This document shows positions 7,244 to 14,151 of a DNA stretch of 18,602 bases, one piece after another. The DNA is from JBOHNM01 sp050730675 (GTDB lineage Bacteria > Planctomycetota > Phycisphaerae > Phycisphaerales > UBA1924): NCBI GenBank assembly GCA_050730675.1, contig JBOHNM010000078.1:1-18602 (forward strand), read 5' to 3'. The translations under genes were made by a program, and so were the position numbers. The notes under the pieces were generated by a model. The model worked only from the letters and a program-made list of their open reading frames with translations, was not told the origin of the DNA and made no database searches. How positions within the stretch are numbered: the stretch's first letter is position 1; each line of letters starts with the position of its first letter.

Positions 7244-8059
7244 ATGAAGCAAGCCACCGTCCCTCCTCACCTCTTTGAACGCAGGAGCAACCGCGATATC
7301 CGCGGCGTTTTTTCGTCGGCGGAACTCGCGCGGACCCAGCGCATGCTGGGCGTGAAGCTTCCTGCCGCGTACGTGGCCGCTCTGAAAATTCAGAATGGCG
7401 GCTCGCTGTGTCTGACCGCCTATCGGATGAGCAAGAGCCCGGCGCGCAGCGCGATGCTCGGCTCCGGACGGGAATACACATCCCTCACCAGCATTGCGGG
7501 TATCGATCCGAAGCATTGGAACGCGCTGACGCAGCTCTGGCAAACGGCGCACAGCGAATGGGGGCTTGACCCCCGGCTGGTGCCATTCGACGGCGATGGC
7601 CACTGGTGGGCGGTTTCCGAAGTCCAAGGAAAGCGGAACGGCGAGGCCCGCGTGGCGGCCAGCTTCGGGCAACTGCTCAAGGGACTGCGTCGCGCCCGCG
7701 ATTCCACCGAGCCGGCGATGATCGCGTTGGACAAGCCCCGCGTGCGCGGCGCCAAACTCGCCGCCATCTTGAAGTCACTGGGGTGCGTGAAGTACAAGTG
7801 GACGGGAGTCGTGTACTCGAAGTACGCCCTGCCCCGCGCGTGGGAATGGCCCAAGTACCGCGGCCCCTGGAGAGGTTCGGTCGCCAGACTGGTGGAAGCG
7901 AAGAACCGATCGCCCGGGAACGACGTGGACTTCACGCTGCGGCCCGCCGGGCACAAGATCCTGCGGGTGCAAGTGCGCTACGCCGATACGGCGGCCTGTG
8001 CTCGCGAATTGATCGCGGCATTGGGCGCGGGAGCTGAGTTGCTCAGCCAAGACGCGTAA
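7244..8059 (+). CDS. SMI1/KNR4 (SUKH) family protein with an extra C-terminal domain
   Basis: The 271-aa protein from ATG 7244 carries SUKH-type features: FSSAELARTQRMLGVKLPAAYVAALKIQNGG (about 23-53), the helix before the conserved Asn-Gly-Gly turn, then LVPFDGDGHWWAVSE (about 112-126), the usual F-x-G-D-G-x-x-W strand. This is followed by about 115 residues (160-271) of basic alpha/beta sequence with several Lys-Tyr and Trp residues that I cannot assign. SUKH proteins are widespread as immunity proteins of polymorphic toxins and also occur as housekeeping scaffolds, so the role here is open. It is divergent from the LysR gene and ends 10 nt from the convergent lptE-like gene. Its GC-rich codon use matches the backbone, and the low-GC ART-like gene is about 1.2 kb away beyond the regulator, so a direct partnership with it is not shown. 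Confidence 0.75.
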   Translation: MKQATVPPHLFERRSNRDIRGVFSSAELARTQRMLGVKLPAAYVAALKIQNGGSLCLTAYRMSKSPARSAMLGSGREYTSLTSIAGIDPKHWNALTQLWQTAHSEWGLDPRLVPFDGDGHWWAVSEVQGKRNGEARVAASFGQLLKGLRRARDSTEPAMIALDKPRVRGAKLAAILKSLGCVKYKWTGVVYSKYALPRAWEWPKYRGPWRGSVARLVEAKNRSPGNDVDFTLRPAGHKILRVQVRYADTAACARELIAALGAGAELLSQDA

Positions 8060-8069
8060 GCGACGTCAC

Positions 8070-8588
8070 CTACCAGCTCGACCGCAGCTCCGCCACCAGA
8101 TCCCGCGCCAACTCCTGCACGGTGGCATTCTGCGCCAGTTCGATGCGTTCCTGCACGCCCTGCGCCGGCACAAAGCTCTGCACGGCCTGGAACTGACGCC
8201 GCGCCACCAGCACCTTTCCGGTGCGGTTGTCCTTCCACTCGAAGTCGATACTGACGATCACGACCTGGTCCTCGACGAGCCCGGTGGTCTGGCCGAGCGA
8301 GCCGACACGCATCTGGCTGGAGGTGATCGTGCCCGTCAGCGTGGTCTGAGCGCTCGACGCGTCGGCGACCTTCCAGGGCGTCTGGCGGCGGATCTCGCCG
8401 ATCACCGACTCCGTCAAGCGGACTTCCATGCCGCGGGCGAAGGTGGTGTTGTTGAAGACCGGGACGGCGACGGTCTGGATGTCGTTGCGGTACGGACGCG
8501 TAACGGAGTAGCCCTGCGTGGGGTCGCTGGAGCAGGCACCGGCCAGCACGGACGCGACGAGTGCGGAGCACAGCAGTGGGCGGTTCAT
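8070..8588 (-). CDS. lptE: LptE-like LPS-assembly lipoprotein
   Basis: The 172-aa protein starts with a lipoprotein-type signal, MNRPLLCSALVASVLAGAC, with Cys19 as the probable lipidated residue. The body fits the LptE family (LPS-assembly, PF04390): GYSVTRPYRNDIQTVAVPVFNNTTFARGMEVRLTESVIGEIR, then TLTGTI and a central beta sheet, and a C-terminal helix with ELARDLVAEL. LptE plugs and supports the LptD barrel that inserts lipopolysaccharide into the outer membrane. The gene is last in the - strand operon. Its ATG overlaps the upstream TGA as TGATG, and it also has a good AAGGAG (8597-8602) 8 nt before the start, so it is both coupled and independently readable. The family call is good; the exact function in planctomycetes is inferred. 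Confidence 0.85.
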   Translation of the reverse strand: MNRPLLCSALVASVLAGACSSDPTQGYSVTRPYRNDIQTVAVPVFNNTTFARGMEVRLTESVIGEIRRQTPWKVADASSAQTTLTGTITSSQMRVGSLGQTTGLVEDQVVIVSIDFEWKDNRTGKVLVARRQFQAVQSFVPAQGVQERIELAQNATVQELARDLVAELRSSW

Positions 8589-9886
8589 CAGCGCGGCTCC
8601 TTGCCAGGGGTGGTCGCGGGTGTCGCCGGCTCGATTGGCGATGGCGCTCCGGGCAGCGGGACGTTCGGCGCGGTCGAAGTCGCCGGAGTCGGGGATCTTC
8701 CCGCCGGGGATGCGGGCTCGATCGGGCGCGGCGCCTCGGGAGGCGTGCCTTCGGGCACCGGCTCGGCCGATGGCACGCCAGTGGGCGGCGCGGATGGCAA
8801 CTCCGACTGCTTAAGCCACCCCCGCTCGACCATCAGTTTGACGGCGCGTTCGGCCGCGGCGCTCTGCGGGTACTTGGCGACCAGCCGCTTGAGCGTGTAG
8901 CGTCCGCCGGGCTCGTCGCCGCGCTGGAAGTACCAGTCGGCGGCGACCCACATGGATTCGGCGGCGGAGTCGTCGATGCGGACGATGAGCGCATCGTTGA
9001 GGCCGGTCTCAGCGGCACGGGCGGGGTAGGCGTTGACGAAGCGGCGGGTGAGGACGCGTGCATCGGTGAGCGGACGGGTGTCGTAGCGCGGCCCCTTGAA
9101 CCGGGCGACGTTGGCGTAGATCCGCCGCTCCATCGCGAAGGGCTTGTACTGCGAGGTCGGGTAGTTCTTTTCGAACAGTTCGTACGCGTCGCTCGCCGCC
9201 GAAAGCTCACGCTCGCGATAGAAGTAGTCGGCAAGCTCGATGCTGGCCCGTTCGCCAAGGCGGCTGCCGGGCATGCGCTCCTGCGAGCGGACCATCAACT
9301 CCACACCAACATCCTCCGCGTTGGCGATGCGCATCCCCAGCCACTTGCGGTCGAGGCCGTGCAGGTAGCGGTTGGCGATTTCCACTTCGCGTTCCACAGC
9401 GATGATAAACTCGGGCGAGCCGGGGTAGGCCTTGATGACCTGCTCGTAGTCATAGAGGGCCTGGTACTCGTCGCCGTCGGCGCTGGTCGCGTCGCCGCGC
9501 AGGAGATAGGCCTGCGGCAGAAGACGATTGCCGGTGAAGTCGTTGCGCTCGATCCAGGCGTCGAGCAACTCCTTCGCCGCGGCCGGGCGGTCCTCGGCGA
9601 GCAGTTTGCGGGCCTGCGTGATGATCGCCGCGTCGGTCCCGGGCACGGGCGCGGAATCGAGGATGAATTGCCCTTGGTCATCAAGCCGGTATTGCGGACG
9701 CGTATTGGGCGGCGGAACGTACTTGGGTGCGTCCGTCCCAGGGGCCGGCGCAGACGACGGCGGAGTCGCAGGCTTGGTGGGCTTCTGTCCCGACTCGGGC
9801 GGCTGTGCCAGCGCCGCCGGCGCGCAACAACAAATGCATGACAAAGCAACGGTCGCGAGCGATCGGAGCGAAGGGGAGTGGGCCAT
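8588..9886 (-). CDS. BamD/YfiO-like exported TPR protein
   Basis: From the ATG at 9886 the protein has 432 aa (a GTG at 9907 would add seven). A signal peptide ends near ALA-Q28. It contains a cysteine cluster, CICCC at 17-21, but no clean lipobox, so lipidation is uncertain. A Pro/Ala-rich linker (about 29-65) precedes TPR-like helices (about 85-345) of the BamD/outer-membrane assembly kind: ARKLLAEDRPAAAKELLDAWIE, QALYDYEQVIKAYPGSPE, ADYFYRERELSAASDAYELFEKNYPTSQYKP, and a closing GRYTLKRLVAKYPQSAAAERA repeat. The last ~85 residues are low-complexity Pro/Ala/Ser/Thr. BamD scaffolds insertion of outer-membrane barrels; adjacency to the lptE-like gene supports an envelope role. A general TPR scaffold is the alternative. 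It starts 24 nt after the DUF2934 gene. Confidence 0.82.
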   Translation of the reverse strand: MAHSPSLRSLATVALSCICCCAPAALAQPPESGQKPTKPATPPSSAPAPGTDAPKYVPPPNTRPQYRLDDQGQFILDSAPVPGTDAAIITQARKLLAEDRPAAAKELLDAWIERNDFTGNRLLPQAYLLRGDATSADGDEYQALYDYEQVIKAYPGSPEFIIAVEREVEIANRYLHGLDRKWLGMRIANAEDVGVELMVRSQERMPGSRLGERASIELADYFYRERELSAASDAYELFEKNYPTSQYKPFAMERRIYANVARFKGPRYDTRPLTDARVLTRRFVNAYPARAAETGLNDALIVRIDDSAAESMWVAADWYFQRGDEPGGRYTLKRLVAKYPQSAAAERAVKLMVERGWLKQSELPSAPPTGVPSAEPVPEGTPPEAPRPIEPASPAGRSPTPATSTAPNVPLPGAPSPIEPATPATTPGKEPR

Positions 9887-9910
9887 GGGTGGGCAAGGCT
9901 CCGGCACCGG

Positions 9911-10195
9911 TTACTTGCGCTGGGAGGGGTTGGCTGCGGCCGCGGCGGCGCGAAGCTCTCTCTCCGCCTCGACCCAGTTCGTGTGGGCGTCGCCACCCTG
10001 CTTCTGCCAGCGGAGATAGGCGGCGCGGGCGATCGCGTCGTGCGTAAGCTTGACCTCGGCCCCCGACGGCGCGGGCGATGTGGTCGTCGCCGTTGCGGTG
10101 CGCGCGTTGAACTGATTCGCGGGCACAGAGCTGGGCGCGGGGTTGCCGCTGAAGCTCGTGGTGCCGCCGGGTTTCTTGTTGGTCACGTTGCTCAT
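9911..10195 (-). CDS. DUF2934 domain protein
   Basis: The 94-aa protein uses the ATG at 10195, chosen because a strong AAGGAG sits at 10204-10209, 8 nt upstream; the longer reading to 10231 lacks this. Residues 1-50 are low-complexity Ser/Thr/Asn/Pro/Ala and probably disordered. Residues about 53-85 match the short DUF2934 helix-turn-helix-like motif: HDAIARAAYLRWQKQGGDAHTNWVEAERELR, which usually reads IA..AY..W...G.....W..AE..L. The function of the family is unknown. It ends in NPSQRK. As first gene of the operon with the BamD-like and LptE-like genes it may mark an envelope-linked unit, or simply share their promoter, which should lie in the hairpin-rich region upstream. Confidence 0.8.
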   Translation of the reverse strand: MSNVTNKKPGGTTSFSGNPAPSSVPANQFNARTATATTTSPAPSGAEVKLTHDAIARAAYLRWQKQGGDAHTNWVEAERELRAAAAAANPSQRK

Positions 10196-10217
10196 GGATC
10201 TGGCTCCTTCCGTCGTT

Positions 10218-10233
10218 GCGTGCGCGGGCACGC
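10218..10233. repeat. Perfect 6-bp hairpin upstream of the DUF2934 gene
   Basis: GCGTGC-GCGG-GCACGC is a perfect inverted repeat with a 4-nt loop, just upstream of the AAGGAG of the DUF2934 gene. If transcribed on the - strand it would lie in the 5' leader. No T-run follows it on either side, so it is not an intrinsic terminator. Confidence 0.4.
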
Positions 10234-10435
10234 CGGCGCCTGTTCGGAAGGCGGAGCTGGGTCCGATAGCCCCGCCGAGTCATGGTAGCCGGTACGGCAA
10301 GGACCGCGAACTTTGCACATGGCAGGCCGGCGGCGGCAAGCCGGCGAATCTGCGCCGGGGGCGCGGGCGTCCGACGGGTGGGGTGATCAAGTTCCCCCTC
10401 GCAACGCTGGTGAAACGCAGGGCTCGGGGTATCTT

Positions 10436-10662
10436 GTTGCTGCGTCGGTCAGGGGAGACCGACAGCAACGGACGCCGGCCACGACCGGCACCGAAAAGGC
10501 CGCCGGCTTCACGCCGACGGCACGGACCATCGGCTGGGGGGCTGATGGTCGCAACAGAGACGCGCCGGCCGCGAGGCCAGTGCCAGAACAAGCCGCCGGT
10601 TGAAACCGGCGGCACCAGTGTACAAGCGACGACGCTCTGTCGCGGCGTCGTCGCTCGTACAC
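10436..10662. repeat. Array of seven closely spaced inverted repeats (hairpins)
   Basis: This 227-nt stretch in a 504-nt gene-free region is almost wholly palindromic. A: 10436-10469, 13 pairs (GTTGCTG then TCGGTC) with a 2-nt bulge and loop AGGGGA. B: 10474-10489, GCCGG/CCGGC. C: 10499-10521, GCCGCCGGC/GCCGACGGC, one mismatch. D: 10525-10550, GACCATCGGC/GCTGATGGTC with one G-T pair. E: 10567-10578, GGCC-GCGA-GGCC. F: 10592-10613, GCCGCCGGTT-GA-AACCGGCGGC, perfect. G: described separately. Spacers are 3-16 nt. C and F look like diverged copies of one element; the others differ in sequence. Possible identities are a REP-like cluster, a structured leader of the PEP-CTERM gene, or an ncRNA. No long coding frame here has family character, and no T-runs mark terminators. 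Confidence 0.6.
10618..10662. repeat. Long hairpin with 18-nt arms, upstream of the PEP-CTERM-like gene
   Basis: Left arm GTGTACAAGCGACGACGC (10618-10635) and right arm GCGTCGTCGCTCGTACAC (10645-10662) pair at 17 of 18 positions around a 9-nt loop. It ends 37 nt before the start codon at 10700. The sequence after it lacks a T-run, so it is not a standard terminator. It could be a protein-binding site, part of a leader RNA or the end of an inserted element. Confidence 0.6.
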
Positions 10663-10699
10663 GACCGGTTCACGAGTGAAGGAAAGAGAGACGCGGCCC

Positions 10700-11401
10700 A
10701 TGAAGAATCACCAAACGTTCAGCCTTTTCGCGCTCAGTGTGCTTGGCGGGTTGTCCCTCGCGGACGCCGCCAACGCCGACATCCTGTACAGCCAGATCCC
10801 CACCGACCAGATCACGGCGCTGTCTTCGGCGACGACGCCCGGGCAACCGGTGACGCGCACGGCTGACGACTTCACCATCAGCGGACCCGCGGGCGGGACG
10901 TACCGGTTGACTCGCTTCGTCGGGCAGATGATGACGTCGATCGGCGGCGACCCAACGCGATACCGAGTCGAGATCTACAACGATGCCGGCGGCACGCCCG
11001 GGGTGCTGATGTGGTCACGCACCGGCGCAAGCTATATGAATGATGCGGGATGGACGCCCGGCTTCAACATGCGCATCCAGGAACTGATCTACAACGACAA
11101 CAGCGTGATGGTCAACGCCAACCAGCGCTACTGGATCAGCTTCGTCGGCCTTGAGGGCGTGGCCGGGTTCGCCAGCCATGCGTGGGGTGGAACGCAGAAC
11201 GGTTTGACCGGACGCTACCGCACGGGCGACTCGCCTTGGGTGGATGTGCAGAATGTCGTCGGCGAATACCGCGACTTCGCGTTCCGGATCGAGGGCACGG
11301 CAGTAGCCACCCCAACACCGGGTGCCGCGGCGCTGCTTGGGCTCGGCGCTGCGGTGGTCGGACGACGTCGGCGCGCCGGAGCCGCTAGCCCACCGATTTG
11401 A
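10700..11401 (+). CDS. Exported protein with a PEP-CTERM-like sorting tail
   Basis: The 233-aa protein has a signal peptide ending near ADAANA-D28. The mature part has beta-rich sequence: TADDFTISGPAGGTYRLTRFVGQM, RYRVEIYNDAGGTPG, NQRYWISFVGLEG and a W-rich turn, and it resembles the choice-of-anchor domains common in PEP-CTERM proteins. The C-terminus is a sorting signal of the planctomycete kind: TPTPGAAALLGLGAAVVG (204-221) followed by RRRR (222-225) and a short extra AGAASPPI. Such proteins are processed by an exosortase at the cell envelope, and their function varies. The ATG at 10700 is preceded by GGAAAGAGAG; a GTG at 10676 is in frame but would lengthen the signal. The hairpin array lies directly upstream. 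Its last 17 nt overlap the convergent zinc-ribbon gene. Confidence 0.85.
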   Translation: MKNHQTFSLFALSVLGGLSLADAANADILYSQIPTDQITALSSATTPGQPVTRTADDFTISGPAGGTYRLTRFVGQMMTSIGGDPTRYRVEIYNDAGGTPGVLMWSRTGASYMNDAGWTPGFNMRIQELIYNDNSVMVNANQRYWISFVGLEGVAGFASHAWGGTQNGLTGRYRTGDSPWVDVQNVVGEYRDFAFRIEGTAVATPTPGAAALLGLGAAVVGRRRRAGAASPPI

Positions 11402-11933
11402 TGAAAACGAAGATCACCACCACCCAGAAAATGACAATGCCTAACAACAGGACCGGCCCCGGAATGCCCGAGCGTGGGATTTCCGGCCTTCCATCAATCC
11501 TGGGTATCCAGATGGTTAGTGGTGTGCCGAAGAGCGGCGGGTCGCGGAAGTCCGATGTGGCCAAGCGCAGGGTCCAGAGCGCCAAGGGAAGCTCGCACGA
11601 AGGGCAGGTGAGCCCGCCATGCTCGCTCAGCGGCGCGGCACAGCGGGGGCAGGGAACGTCGCGCCCGCGCAGGCACGTCGTGAGTTGGGCTTGCCGCTCC
11701 AAATCGTCCGCAAACCGGATCGGCACCCACCGAAACATGGCTTGGACCATCGCTCCGCACTCGGGACACGCAGCCGACGTTGCCCCGCGCAGGTTGTAGT
11801 TGCACTTGGAGCACGCGGTGTCGTGGTGGTCCAGGTACTGAACAACCGAATCGAGTTCAACCGGCGGCGGTTCGACCGGCGTCACTGTCGGGTCGGGGAA
11901 TCGATCGCCGGTTTGTCCCAAGGATTCGCTCAT
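11385..11933 (-). CDS. Double zinc-ribbon, tail-anchored membrane protein
   Basis: The 182-aa protein starts at the ATG 11933 (MSESLGQTGDRF); the frame runs further upstream but that part lies across the start of ftsH on the other strand and is not protein-like. Two zinc ribbons are visible: Cys41, 44, 56 and 59 (CSKCNYNLRG…CPECG), a pattern frequent in Phycisphaerae membrane proteins, and Cys95, 98, 110 and 113 (CPRC…CPSC). A single hydrophobic segment at about 159-179 (VLLLGIVIFWVVVIFVFI) ends just before the C-terminus, so the ribbons should face the cytoplasm. The function is unknown; candidates are protein-protein or RNA binding at the membrane. It is divergent from ftsH (163 nt between starts), and its 3' end overlaps the PEP-CTERM-like gene by 17 nt. 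Confidence 0.8.
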   Translation of the reverse strand: MSESLGQTGDRFPDPTVTPVEPPPVELDSVVQYLDHHDTACSKCNYNLRGATSAACPECGAMVQAMFRWVPIRFADDLERQAQLTTCLRGRDVPCPRCAAPLSEHGGLTCPSCELPLALWTLRLATSDFRDPPLFGTPLTIWIPRIDGRPEIPRSGIPGPVLLLGIVIFWVVVIFVFIKSVG

Positions 11934-12096
11934 CCGAACCAGCCCCGGAAGCGTGAAGAACTCCCGACACGATGCGCTCGTATTGACCGTGAAGCCTAGC
12001 GTTCCCCCGTCCGATGAATGTTCGGTGGAGCGACCTGCCTCTTGCCCCCGGACTTTTCGGCCGCGTGCCTGCGAACCGCGGCATCTGAGAGCACCC

Positions 12097-14142
12097 ATGG
12101 CTGACGATCGTGAGAATCCCCGCCAGCGCCGCACCGAAGGCGATGGTGACAACGGCGAGCGTCGGCCCCAAGGGCCCGGCGGCCCCAACAACCCTGTCCC
12201 GCGCCCCGCGCGCGGGATGTTCGGGTTTCTTGCGCTACTGACGCTCGGACTCATGATGCTCATGGTCATGGCCAACGTCGGCGGCGGCCGCGGGCACGAG
12301 GTGCAGTGGCGCGAGTTCGCCAACGACTGGAAGAACGACCTCATCGACAAGGACTCGGTGCGGATCACGGCCGACACCATCAAGGCCGTGAAGGTCGGCG
12401 GGCCCAACGCGGACCGCACCGCTGTTTACTTCCGCTTCAACCCTGGCCAGGCCGAGTACTACACCAAGAAGGTCCACGAGCTGACCGGCGACAAGGTCGC
12501 CAACGAACCGACGAGCGTCTGGTACCAGGTGCTCATCATCACGGCCCCGATCTTCCTGTTTATCTTTGTGCTCTGGATGCTCCTGTCGCGCGGCCTGCGC
12601 AACGCCGCGGGCGGCCCCGGTGGCGTGCTCGGAAGCTTCGGCAAGTCGCGCCACAAGGTGCTGATGAAGGAAAAGACCGGCATCACCTTCGCCGACGTGG
12701 CGGGCATCGAAGAAGCCAAGGACGAGGTCGACGAGGTCGTCCAGTTCCTCAAGGCCCCTAAGAAATTTATGCGCCTGGGCGGCCGCATCCCGCGCGGCGT
12801 GCTGCTTTCCGGCGATCCCGGGTGCGGCAAGACCCTTCTCGCCAAGGCCATCGCCGGCGAGGCGGACGTCCCCTTTTTCTCCATCAGCGGCTCGGACTTT
12901 GTCGAGATGTTCGTCGGCGTCGGCGCATCGCGCGTCCGCGACCTCTTCAAACAGGCCAAGGAAGCCGCGCCGTGCATCATCTTCCTGGATGAGATCGACG
13001 CCGTCGGGCGTCGGCGCGGCGGCGGGTTCTCCGGCGGCGGCGGGCACGACGAGCGCGAGCAGACCCTCAACGCCATCCTTGTCGAGATGGACGGCTTCAC
13101 ACCGTCCGACGGCGTGATCGTCATCGCCGCGACCAACCGCCCCGACGTCCTCGACCCCGCGCTCATCCGCCCGGGTCGCTTCGACCGCCAGATCAACGTG
13201 CCGCTCCCGGACGTCAAGGGCCGCATGGAGATCCTGCGGGTCCACGCACGGAAGATCAAGCTCGGCCCCGACGTGAACCTCGAGCGCCTCGCCAAAGCCA
13301 CCCCGATGTTCAGCGGCGCCGACCTGGCTGCGATCATCAACGAGGCGGCCATCACCGCGACGCTACAGAACAAGGACTTCGTCGAGCAGGAGGACCTCGA
13401 GGAGTCCCGCGACAAGATCAAGTTCGGCCGGGCCAAAAAAAGCCGCGTCCGCGAGGCCGACGAGAACAAGCTCACCGCCTACCACGAGGCGGGGCACGCC
13501 GTGCTGCAGGTGCTCCTCAAGGACGCCGACCCCCTGCACAAGGTCACGATCATCCCGCGCGGCGCCACCGGCGGCGCGACCTTCTCTCTCCCCGAGAAGG
13601 ACCGCATGGGCTACGGCCTCAAGTGGCTCACCGCCACCATGCGCGTCTGCTGCGGCGGGCGCATCGCCGAGATGCGTGCGATGGGCGACGTCTCCAGCGG
13701 CGCATCGATGGACATCTCCCAGGTCACCCGCATCGCCCACACCATGATCGAGGAATGGGGCATGTCGCCTCGCCTCGGCTTCATCCGCTACGCCGGCTCC
13801 GACACGCGTGAGTTCTTCCAGGCCGACAAGGGCTACTCCGACGAAACGGCCAAGATCATCGACGAGGAGGTCAAGCGCCTGGCCGACGAGGCCTACCGCG
13901 ACGCCGAGCAGATACTCGCCGACAACTGGGACCGTGTCGTCGCCGTCGCCGAGGCACTGCTGAAGCACGAGACACTCAACGCCGACGAGGTCCACAAGCT
14001 CATGCGCGGCGAGTCGCTCGGCAAGCCGACCATCAGTGAACTGCTGGCGGCCGAGGCCCGCAAGACCGCCGCGGCAACCCCCGCACTGGCCCGCGATACC
14101 GAGCCCGGACTGCCGCCGGGGACCATGCCCAGCCCCGCGTGA
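12097..14142 (+). CDS. ftsH: ATP-dependent zinc metalloprotease FtsH
   Basis: The 681-aa protein from ATG 12097 (preceded by GAGAG) matches FtsH, the membrane AAA+ protease that degrades misfolded membrane proteins and regulators. It has a hydrophilic N-tail of 40 residues, TM1 about 41-62, a periplasmic domain, and TM2 about 143-166. The AAA domain follows, with Walker A GDPGCGKT at 239-246, pore motif FVEMFVGVGASRVRDLF, Walker B IIFLDEID (Asp298, Glu299), and second region of homology ATNRPDVLDPALIRPGRFDRQ. The protease domain has the zinc site HEAGH (463-467) and the third ligand Asp539 in SGASMDISQVT. The Walker A has Asp and Cys where GPPGTGKT is usual; the essential Gly, Lys and Thr are kept. 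An upstream in-frame stretch to 11953 is rejected because it is not FtsH-like. It ends 9 nt from the convergent CPBP gene. Confidence 0.98.
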   Translation: MADDRENPRQRRTEGDGDNGERRPQGPGGPNNPVPRPARGMFGFLALLTLGLMMLMVMANVGGGRGHEVQWREFANDWKNDLIDKDSVRITADTIKAVKVGGPNADRTAVYFRFNPGQAEYYTKKVHELTGDKVANEPTSVWYQVLIITAPIFLFIFVLWMLLSRGLRNAAGGPGGVLGSFGKSRHKVLMKEKTGITFADVAGIEEAKDEVDEVVQFLKAPKKFMRLGGRIPRGVLLSGDPGCGKTLLAKAIAGEADVPFFSISGSDFVEMFVGVGASRVRDLFKQAKEAAPCIIFLDEIDAVGRRRGGGFSGGGGHDEREQTLNAILVEMDGFTPSDGVIVIAATNRPDVLDPALIRPGRFDRQINVPLPDVKGRMEILRVHARKIKLGPDVNLERLAKATPMFSGADLAAIINEAAITATLQNKDFVEQEDLEESRDKIKFGRAKKSRVREADENKLTAYHEAGHAVLQVLLKDADPLHKVTIIPRGATGGATFSLPEKDRMGYGLKWLTATMRVCCGGRIAEMRAMGDVSSGASMDISQVTRIAHTMIEEWGMSPRLGFIRYAGSDTREFFQADKGYSDETAKIIDEEVKRLADEAYRDAEQILADNWDRVVAVAEALLKHETLNADEVHKLMRGESLGKPTISELLAAEARKTAAATPALARDTEPGLPPGTMPSPA

Positions 14143-14151
14143 GCGATCGGA

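Noticed and set aside
8561..9841. Long open frame of 426 codons on the + strand
   Set aside because: It is an antisense shadow of the BamD-like gene in high-GC DNA; the product is Arg/Gly/Val-rich and resembles nothing, while the - strand frame has a signal peptide and TPRs.
10436..10662. CRISPR array or integron attC cluster
   Set aside because: The palindromes differ in sequence, there are no regular repeats and spacers, no cas or integrase gene is nearby, and no consistent attC core sites are seen.
10143..10679. 178-codon frame on the + strand across the hairpin region
   Set aside because: No family resemblance, Arg/Gly/Pro-rich, and it spans the palindrome array; it begins antisense to the DUF2934 gene.
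12235..13245. 336-codon frame on the - strand in ftsH
   Set aside because: Asp/Val/His/Gly-rich antisense translation of a conserved ftsH region.
14143..14151. Intrinsic terminator between the convergent ftsH and CPBP genes
   Set aside because: Only 9 nt separate the stops and I see no stem followed by a T-run on either strand.
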